The position numbers and the translations under genes were made by a program. The notes under the pieces are model-generated. The model was given only the letters and a program-made list of their open reading frames with translations, was not told the origin of the DNA and ran no database searches. DNA of 10,729 nt from Methanothrix sp. (GTDB lineage: Archaea > Halobacteriota > Methanosarcinia > Methanotrichales > Methanotrichaceae): positions 1-10,729 of the forward strand of contig JAQTXY010000037.1 of NCBI GenBank assembly GCA_028688535.1, written 5' to 3'. Below are positions 1-4,197 of the stretch, in pieces; the first letter of the stretch is position 1, and the number at the start of each line of letters is the position of its first letter.

Positions 1-49
1 GATAATATGACCTCTCTTCTTCCCTTCAAGGTAAATGAGCCAATTTAGG

Positions 50-490
50 TCACTCTACTTTAATTTGATTGGTACTTGCTCTTTTTGCCAGAGAAAGTGC
101 ATCGCCTATGATTCTATCGTGATCAAACGCCAGCGGCGGCAGGCTCGTTAAGGGAAAGACCTGGGCCGCTCTGGCATCCGATCCGGCTGACAGCTCGCCC
201 CTGCCCCGGGCGAGAAAAGCAGCGGAGACCACATGGCCGCGGGGATCGCGGGCGGGATTTGAGTAGATGCCAACCAATCCCAATAGCTCGATGGCAAGGC
301 CCGTCTCCTCGCGAGATTCTCTGGCTGCCGCAGCCTCAACCGTCTCGCCAACCTCTACAAATCCTCCTGGAAGAGCATAGCTGCCGGCAAAAGGTGGGTT
401 ATCTCTCTTGATGAGCACAATTCCCCCAGCATAGAGTATGACAGCGTCTACTGCCAAAAGGGGGGTTACAATTCTATTCGTACCATTCAT
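50..490 (-). CDS. NUDIX hydrolase (ADP-ribose pyrophosphatase-like)
   Basis: This 146-residue soluble protein has an almost complete Nudix box, G43-x5-E49-x7-R57-E58-x2-E61-E62-x-G64, preceded by the usual LPGG turn (L40-G43). The box binds Mg2+ and cleaves a nucleoside diphosphate linked to another group. The family resemblance is to small ADP-ribose or nucleotide-sugar pyrophosphatases and house-cleaning enzymes, but the substrate cannot be read from the sequence. One deviation is S59, where the box usually has a hydrophobic residue. The ATG at 490-488 gives the expected N-terminal beta strand (LLAVDAVIL). I see no strong Shine-Dalgarno sequence before it, so initiation may be on a short leader. 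It faces away from the kinase at 668. The fold is confident; the substrate is not. Confidence 0.9.
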   Translation of the reverse strand: MNGTNRIVTPLLAVDAVILYAGGIVLIKRDNPPFAGSYALPGGFVEVGETVEAAAARESREETGLAIELLGLVGIYSNPARDPRGHVVSAAFLARGRGELSAGSDARAAQVFPLTSLPPLAFDHDRIIGDALSLAKRASTNQIKVE

Positions 491-530
491 TGCGTAAAAC
501 TATCGCAGTCGCAACCAAAAGCCTTATCTA

Positions 531-542
531 CGACTCGAGTCG
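531..542. promoter_or_regulatory. 12-bp perfect palindrome in the divergent intergenic region
   Basis: CGACTCGAGTCG reads the same on both strands. It lies 40 bp upstream of the NUDIX start and about 125 bp upstream of the kinase start, between divergently transcribed genes. This is a plausible place for a dimeric regulator, but no cognate regulator is visible and no second copy was seen. The rest of 491-667 shows only an AT-rich stretch at about 611-646 that may hold the kinase promoter. Confidence 0.3.
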
Positions 543-667
543 GACATCTGTACGGCAAAGGTCGATGAAATGCACAATCCTTCCCTACCCTACATCCCAT
601 CGGCCTTTGGCTAATTTTTCAATAGATAGTATGAATATGAATACTGGAAAGGGCAATCTCGATATTC

Positions 668-1297
668 ATGCCGTTTTATGTTCTCAAGATGGGAGGAAGC
701 CTCATGACCTGCGCCCGATCGCTCATGAGGGTTCTCCTGGCCCTCGCGGAGGAATGCTATAGCTTCCTGGTTGTGCCGGGCGGCGGTCCCATGGCAGATC
801 TGGTGCGAGATATCTACTCTCGCGGCGATCTCAGCCAAGAGGCCGCGCACTGGATGGCCGTCTTGGCCATGGAGCAATATGCTTATTTTCTGGCGGATGG
901 AAATCCGGCTATTCTTACCAGGGAAATCTGCCGTCCGAAAAAGGATTGCGGCGTGCAAGTTCTCTTGCCTTACCAGGTTCTTATTGAAAATGATCGCGGT
1001 CTTCTGCATAACTGGGACTATACATCAGACGCAGTGGCAGCTCTAGTCGCCGCACAGCTATCTGCCCCTCTGATCAAGGCGACTGATGTGGATGGAGTGA
1101 TGCTAGACGGAAAAGTAGTTTCAGAGGTGCCGGCAAACCGCATGCGGGGGCACAAAAGCTGCGTTGATCAGGGCACAATTGATCTTCTCTGTGGCCCACT
1201 TAAAGGAAACAACATCTGGGTGCTCAATGGCTCCGATGCGCAGCAATTTTGCATAGCCCTGAAGAGCAAAGAAGGCGGCACAATTATCAAGGGATGA
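668..1297 (+). CDS. mfnE: Amino-acid-kinase family protein, MfnE-type (methanofuran biosynthesis kinase)
   Basis: This 209-residue protein belongs to the aspartokinase/uridylate kinase fold. The visible motifs are the N-terminal phosphate-binding VLKMGGSL (residues 5-12), the VPGGGPMADLVR glycine loop (about 36-47), DYTSDAVAALVA near the middle and KATDVDGVML towards the end. The short single-domain form without ACT domains matches the archaeal kinase group COG2054. A characterised methanogen member of this group, MfnE, phosphorylates 5-(aminomethyl)-3-furanmethanol phosphate to the diphosphate for methanofuran assembly. The assignment to MfnE is by family and host type. A different small-molecule kinase cannot be excluded. 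The ATG at 668 is chosen because it places the phosphate loop at the N-terminus. The nearest purine-rich site (GGAAAGGG, about 647-654) is rather far from it. The gene is followed after 70 bp by the zinc-ribbon gene. Confidence 0.75.
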   Translation: MPFYVLKMGGSLMTCARSLMRVLLALAEECYSFLVVPGGGPMADLVRDIYSRGDLSQEAAHWMAVLAMEQYAYFLADGNPAILTREICRPKKDCGVQVLLPYQVLIENDRGLLHNWDYTSDAVAALVAAQLSAPLIKATDVDGVMLDGKVVSEVPANRMRGHKSCVDQGTIDLLCGPLKGNNIWVLNGSDAQQFCIALKSKEGGTIIKG

Positions 1298-1329
1298 CAA
1301 GAAAGCAATTCGGTTTATCTATGGGAAGG

Positions 1330-1335
1330 TTTATA
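1330..1335 (+). promoter_or_regulatory. Probable archaeal TATA box for the zinc-ribbon/EF-1beta unit
   Basis: TTTATA is preceded by purine-rich GGGAAGG, which suits a BRE element, and lies in the 70-bp gap after the kinase gene. Archaeal initiation about 25 nt downstream would give a short leader before the ATG at 1368. A second TTTAT at 1314-1318 is a weaker alternative. Confidence 0.4.
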
Positions 1336-1367
1336 CAGAGAAATACATCAACTGGGAAGAAGATAAC

Positions 1368-1538
1368 ATGAAGGAAGAGATACCAGATAAATGCATATCA
1401 TGTGGCGTTGCGCTGACCGGCGTGGGTGGGACGAAGTTCCCCTGCCCCAGCTGCGGAACCGTGATTGCCAGATGTAACAAATGTAAAAAGCAGAGCAACG
1501 TTTATTCCTGTAAAGTCTGTGGCTTCTCAGGACCGTGA
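1368..1538 (+). CDS. Four-CxxC zinc-ribbon small protein (HVO_2753-like)
   Basis: This 56-residue protein starts MKEEIPDKCISCG and ends VCGFSGP. It has four CxxC pairs: C9/C12, C26/C29 (in CPSCG), C36/C39 and C48/C51. That is enough for two zinc sites. The pattern and length match the archaeal micro-protein family whose Haloferax member HVO_2753 (about 59 residues) was solved by NMR as a two-zinc protein and linked to swarming and biofilm phenotypes. Annotation pipelines often call the family a Zn-ribbon RNA-binding protein. The ATG is preceded by purine-rich GGGAAGAAG. Its stop codon overlaps the ribosome binding site of EF-1beta, so the two are almost certainly translated from one mRNA. A role near the ribosome is inferred from this neighbour, not shown. 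Confidence 0.88.
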   Translation: MKEEIPDKCISCGVALTGVGGTKFPCPSCGTVIARCNKCKKQSNVYSCKVCGFSGP

Positions 1539-1542
1539 GGTG
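1537..1542 (+). promoter_or_regulatory. Ribosome binding site of EF-1beta, overlapping the upstream stop codon
   Basis: GAGGTG is a full match to the archaeal anti-Shine-Dalgarno sequence, 6 nt before the ATG at 1549. It shares its first bases with the TGA of the zinc-ribbon gene, which suggests translational coupling. Confidence 0.7.
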
Positions 1543-1548
1543 TAATCG

Positions 1549-1818
1549 ATGGGAGACGCAGCAGTAAGAATGAAGGTTATGCCGGAGAGCATGGATGTAG
1601 ATCTGAAAAAGCTCGCCGAGGAGATTAAGAAGGTAGTGCCATCCTTTGCCAGGCTGCATGCCATCCAGGAGGTGCCCATAGCCTTTGGATTGAAGGCCTT
1701 GATCGTCGTAACAATAATGGACGATAAGGGAGGCAGAAGCCCGGATGAGATTGAAGAAGCAGTCCGCAATCTACCTGGCGTAGAATCGGCAGAGGTGGAA
1801 GAGGTCGGACTCCTCTAA
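1549..1818 (+). CDS. ef1b: Translation elongation factor aEF-1beta
   Basis: This 89-residue protein is the archaeal nucleotide exchange factor for EF-1alpha. It corresponds to the C-terminal catalytic domain of eukaryotic EF-1beta, and the length is the usual one for archaea. Recognisable stretches are VRMKVMPES at the start, the helix DLKKLAEEIKKVVP (residues 18-31), the conserved core IQEVPIAFGLKALIVVTIMDDKGG (about 39-62) and the C-terminal VESAEVEEVGLL. A start at 1549 is supported by GAGGTG 6 nt upstream. It follows the zinc-ribbon gene by 10 nt and is followed after 18 nt by tRNA-Ala. No domain fusion or truncation is seen. Confidence 0.96.
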   Translation: MGDAAVRMKVMPESMDVDLKKLAEEIKKVVPSFARLHAIQEVPIAFGLKALIVVTIMDDKGGRSPDEIEEAVRNLPGVESAEVEEVGLL

Positions 1819-1836
1819 ACCACTCTCTTTATTGTT

Positions 1837-1908
1837 GGGCTTGTAGATCAGTGGTAGATCGCCGCCTTCGCAAGGCGGAGGCCACGGGTTCGAATCCCGT
1901 CAAGTCCA
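1837..1908 (+). tRNA. tRNA-Ala(CGC)
   Basis: The 72-nt cloverleaf folds fully. Acceptor stem 1837-1843 pairs with 1901-1907, the D stem is GATC/GATC (1846-1849/1857-1860), the anticodon stem is CCGCC/GGCGG (1862-1866/1874-1878), and the T arm is ACGGG-TTCGAAT-CCCGT (1884-1900). The loop TTCGCAA places anticodon CGC at 1869-1871, which reads the GCG alanine codon. The acceptor stem has a G-U pair at 3-70 (G1839/T1906), the classic identity element for alanyl-tRNA synthetase. A1908 is the discriminator. CCA is not encoded and must be added. There is no intron. No TATA element sits at the usual distance, so it may be processed from the EF-1beta transcript. Confidence 0.97.
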
Positions 1909-1923
1909 TGTCAGTATTTGGCA

Positions 1924-1928
1924 TTTTT
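1924..1928 (+). terminator. Possible U-tract terminator after tRNA-Ala
   Basis: A run of five T lies 16 nt after the tRNA, in a position suited to archaeal U-rich termination of the plus-strand transcript before it meets the convergent secreted-protein gene. The tract is short. Confidence 0.3.
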
Positions 1929-1930
1929 AT

Positions 1931-1956
1931 GGATTAAAAAGTTAGGATTAAAAATC
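1931..1956 (-). terminator. Tandem U-tract terminator for the secreted-protein gene
   Basis: GGATTAAAAA occurs twice with a 14-nt period (1931-1940 and 1945-1954). On the minus strand this gives two TTTTTAATCC blocks about 50-75 nt after the stop codon at 2005. Archaeal RNA polymerase terminates at such repeated T-tracts without needing a hairpin. Confidence 0.45.
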
Positions 1957-2004
1957 AAAAGATGGAAACCGGGCTTCATTTCGCCAGCTTGCCTCTCGAA
2001 TGCC

Positions 2005-2613
2005 TTATGCTACGGGAGCTGCCTCGGTAGCATTTCCGGCGTCGACTACCTCAATTTGCAGAGCATTGACGAAGTTTCCAGTTCCCTCTAGAGATGATGC
2101 AGCGATGTCCACACTGTAGATGCCTGGCGGGACATTAACATTCCAGTCTTTGGAGTACTCATTGCCTGAGGCCTTAATCAGGTTGAGCTTTTCGACCTCC
2201 TTACCAGTCGAATCCTTAATGGAAGCTGTGGCCGTGAGCTGCATTTCCGCCTGATTTTGCTCCTCTGCAGAACCGTTTAAGGTAAAAGCGGCTGTGATCT
2301 TTACCATGCCTGACGAGTGTGCTAAAGCTGGAGTAGCGTTGATGCTTTTGAGAATTAATTCGGCTGTCTGAGACGGCGATTCTGTGCTTGCAGCGTCTGT
2401 TTTATCGAATTGTGACACCGTCTTTCTTACCGCTTTTGGACCGAACTCGACGGGCACATCGCTTGTTGGTTTGCCTTCAATAAAGTTGTTGACGCTCTGC
2501 GTCCAATCGCCTTCTTTCATGCAGGATGAACATTCAGCGGATGCAAGAGAAGCCAGCGCAACAATGCTCGCCAGAAATCCCATGCATATGAGAAATAATG
2601 TAAACCTTTTCAT
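2005..2613 (-). CDS. Secreted beta-sandwich protein with N-terminal CSSC motif, function unknown
   Basis: This 202-residue protein starts MKRFTLFLICMGFLASIVALASLASAEC. It has a basic N-terminus, a hydrophobic core and an A-S-A cleavage site after about residue 26, so it is exported. It is not a lipoprotein, because the residue before C28 is E. The mature protein opens with C28-S-S-C31, then a linker containing GDWTQSVNNFIEGKP. Residues about 84-192 form a probable Ig/FN3-like sandwich with strand-rich stretches such as VKITAAFTLNG and NVPPGIYSVDI. Two N-glycosylation sequons, NAT and NGS, fit a surface location, with a further NAT near the C-terminus. GAGGAG 5 nt before the ATG is a strong ribosome binding site. 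I do not recognise the family. The gene diverges from the metallophosphoesterase operon. A role outside the membrane, perhaps redox or metal binding through CSSC, is only inference. Confidence 0.8.
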   Translation of the reverse strand: MKRFTLFLICMGFLASIVALASLASAECSSCMKEGDWTQSVNNFIEGKPTSDVPVEFGPKAVRKTVSQFDKTDAASTESPSQTAELILKSINATPALAHSSGMVKITAAFTLNGSAEEQNQAEMQLTATASIKDSTGKEVEKLNLIKASGNEYSKDWNVNVPPGIYSVDIAASSLEGTGNFVNALQIEVVDAGNATEAAPVA

Positions 2614-2618
2614 GTTTT

Positions 2619-2637
2619 CTCCTCGTATTCTATCTAT
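2619..2637. repeat. 19-nt direct repeat, copy 1 (contains the Shine-Dalgarno of the secreted-protein gene)
   Basis: On the plus strand this reads CTCCTCGTATTCTATCTAT. It matches 2676-2694 at 17 of 19 positions with a 57-bp period. On the minus strand this copy carries the GAGGAG ribosome binding site. Confidence 0.7.
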
Positions 2638-2675
2638 TCGTATTTGCTAATTCAAATCAACCGGCTTTCCCGGCG

Positions 2676-2694
2676 CTCTTCGTATTCTATTTAT
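2676..2694. repeat. 19-nt direct repeat, copy 2 (overlaps the TATA element)
   Basis: On the plus strand this reads CTCTTCGTATTCTATTTAT, 17/19 identical to 2619-2637. It overlaps the predicted TATA box, so the two copies sit on the transcription and translation signals of the same minus-strand gene. A shorter inverted copy, GATAGAATA, lies at 2721-2729, ending on the first base of the metallophosphoesterase start codon. Confidence 0.7.
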
Positions 2695-2697
2695 ATC
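2688..2697. promoter_or_regulatory. TATA element readable on both strands, shared by divergent genes
   Basis: TATTTATATC on the plus strand is GATATAAATA on the minus strand. Either orientation resembles an archaeal TATA box. Leftward initiation about 25 nt away gives a leader of about 50 nt for the secreted-protein gene. Rightward initiation near 2720 gives an almost leaderless mRNA for the metallophosphoesterase at 2729, which agrees with the lack of a Shine-Dalgarno sequence there. Confidence 0.5.
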
Positions 2698-2728
2698 ATC
2701 CTGGCGCTTAGAAATATCTGGATAGAAT

Positions 2729-3409
2729 ATGGCCGGAGCAAAGAAAACTCTTCGGATTTTGGGGCTAGCGGATCTGCATGACCGCATCGATATGTTGGAC
2801 AGACTAAGGGGTATTGATGCAGATCTCATTGTCTTTTGCGGCGATCTGCACAATGCCACCAGCAAGAATGCGGCCCGTCCTGCGGCCCTCGCTCTGGCCC
2901 GTCTGGGGCCGCCGGTGCTCATCATTCCGGGAAATATGGACCATAGAGATGTGGTGTCCGATCTATGGGAAGAAACCGGCCTGCGAATGCTTCATCGTTC
3001 CTCCTTTTGTCTTGAAGACATCGGCTTTCTGGGCATGGGAGGAATGGTGGCCAAAGATCCCCGCCGCCTGGGAGATCCTGCTCGCTACTATCATAACGAT
3101 ATTGAGGTTTATGAAACCCTGGCAACAGTTTATCAGAATATAATTAATGCAAGAATCAAGATCGTGGTAGTGCATCAGCCGCCTCGGGGAGCGCAAGATA
3201 CTCTTTACAATGGAGAGAGCTCGGGATCGGTCAGCCTGCGCCGCTTTGTGGAGGAGTTTCAGCCAGATCTGCTGCTCTGCGGGCATATCCACGAGGCGCG
3301 CGGAATGGGCTTCATCGGTGCAACCAGGATCGTCAATGTGGGAGAGCTGCGGCAGGGATGCGCCGTGCTCATCGAGATAGGGGACAAGATATCTGTAAAT
3401 TGGGTTTAG
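2729..3409 (+). CDS. Calcineurin-like metallophosphoesterase
   Basis: This 226-residue soluble protein carries the ordered metal-binding motifs of the calcineurin-like phosphoesterase fold: D15-L-H17, G38-D39, G68-N-M-D71-H72, H149 in VVVHQPP and G185-H-I-H188, followed by VNVG (202-205). These residues hold two metal ions and hydrolyse phosphomono- or diesters. The small single-domain form resembles archaeal predicted phosphoesterases of the COG2129 type. The substrate is unknown. The ATG at 2729 lacks a Shine-Dalgarno sequence but fits a near-leaderless transcript from the TATA element at 2688-2697. It is the first gene of a packed unit: the stop codon is 2 nt before the next probable start. 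All catalytic positions are present, so it should be active. Confidence 0.9.
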   Translation: MAGAKKTLRILGLADLHDRIDMLDRLRGIDADLIVFCGDLHNATSKNAARPAALALARLGPPVLIIPGNMDHRDVVSDLWEETGLRMLHRSSFCLEDIGFLGMGGMVAKDPRRLGDPARYYHNDIEVYETLATVYQNIINARIKIVVVHQPPRGAQDTLYNGESSGSVSLRRFVEEFQPDLLLCGHIHEARGMGFIGATRIVNVGELRQGCAVLIEIGDKISVNWV

Positions 3410-3411
3410 GA

Positions 3412-4191
3412 ATGGAAGAAATTGATCGCGGTATAAGGGCGATGAAGGCCTTGCAAAAACTTGTTCCGGAAGGCGGGATGAAAAATCTGGAGAGGGTCAG
3501 GGAGGAGATGGACGAGCTGATCTCCCCGGAATTCGAGCCCTATTTCCTGGCAAATGCCGCACTGCACCTGCTGTTCGTTTGCGATAGATGCGGCCGATGC
3601 TGTCTGGAGGAGAAGGGCATTGCGGTCTCCATCGATGACTGCCGGAGGATCGCCCGGCACCTGGGGCTTAGCTTGAAGAGGTTCATGAAGGACTACACTA
3701 GGCCCCATGAGATGAAGGGTGAGCTGGTGGGATCGGCCAGGATCCTCGGCAAAAAGGAGGGCGAGCCCTGCCCATTCTTTGACTTCGGCCTGCCGGGCTG
3801 TCGCATCCATCCAGTAAAGCCGCAGGTATGCATAGCCGCACTTTACCTTTCTAAAATGAATCTGCTCATCTGCGAAGAGCAGAAGAAAATTAATGACTTT
3901 CCGATATGCTCTGCTGACGCAAAGCTTAGGGCCAGGATAGCGGATTTTAGCTTGCAGCTATACGAAGATACTAAGTCAAAGAGTGAAATTGAGATGTTAT
4001 TTGATTCCACTAAGCCCGAGGTTAAGCTATTTAACCTTCTTCTCCGCTTGAAGGGCATAGAGATCTACTTCGGACATGAGAGGGCGATGCTGCTGGCAAG
4101 AAAGTTGGGGCTGGCGAGGGTTCCGGAGGATAGCGTGCTAAGTATCACGGGATTTGTCTATGTGGCGAGGCTGCAAGAAGCGAGGAGATGA
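3412..4191 (+). CDS. YkgJ-type CxxCxxCC cysteine-cluster protein
   Basis: This 259-residue protein has the cluster C57-x2-C60-G-x-C63-C64, then C120, C130 and C140 in the pattern PCPFFD...GCRIHPVKPQVC. This is typical of the YkgJ / zinc- or iron-chelating family (PF03692). Members are thought to bind zinc or an Fe-S cluster, and some are linked to methylation or protein maturation, but no specific reaction can be given. The ATG at 3412 is chosen because it lies 2 nt after the upstream stop; the open frame extends back to 3358 but would overlap the phosphoesterase. An ATG at 3478 is another option. Residues after about 150 are helical, charged and unfamiliar. Base composition falls in the second half: 3961-4020 has 22 G+C of 60. 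Confidence 0.85.
   Translation: MEEIDRGIRAMKALQKLVPEGGMKNLERVREEMDELISPEFEPYFLANAALHLLFVCDRCGRCCLEEKGIAVSIDDCRRIARHLGLSLKRFMKDYTRPHEMKGELVGSARILGKKEGEPCPFFDFGLPGCRIHPVKPQVCIAALYLSKMNLLICEEQKKINDFPICSADAKLRARIADFSLQLYEDTKSKSEIEMLFDSTKPEVKLFNLLLRLKGIEIYFGHERAMLLARKLGLARVPEDSVLSITGFVYVARLQEARR
4182..4187 (+). promoter_or_regulatory. Ribosome binding site that supports the TTG start at 4198
   Basis: GAGGAG lies inside the last codons of the YkgJ-type gene, 10 nt before TTG 4198. The ATG immediately next to it (4188) opens a frame that ends after seven codons at TAG, so it is not the start of the large gene. Confidence 0.5.
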
Positions 4192-4197
4192 GCATTT

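Noticed and set aside
1..49. Possible end of another gene at the left edge.
   Set aside because: Only 49 bases, with no readable motif on either strand.
611..1009. Long antisense open frames over the kinase, and a plus-strand frame at 490-762.
   Set aside because: They lie opposite or beside a gene with full kinase motifs and show no family features of their own.
2521..2550. CSSC in the secreted protein as a haem c site or lipobox.
   Set aside because: The residue after the second cysteine is M rather than H, and the residue before the first cysteine is E rather than G or A.
3358..3411. N-terminal extension of the YkgJ-type protein by 18 residues.
   Set aside because: It would overlap the phosphoesterase by 52 nt and has no recognisable sequence or ribosome binding site.
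4189..4197. The YkgJ-type gene and the surface-protein gene share one reading frame separated only by a TGA and two codons, as if read-through made one protein.
   Set aside because: The segment after the stop begins with a basic stretch and a hydrophobic anchor typical of a new N-terminus, and GAGGAG stands at a suitable distance. Nothing suggests selenocysteine insertion. A one-in-three chance of frame sharing is enough.
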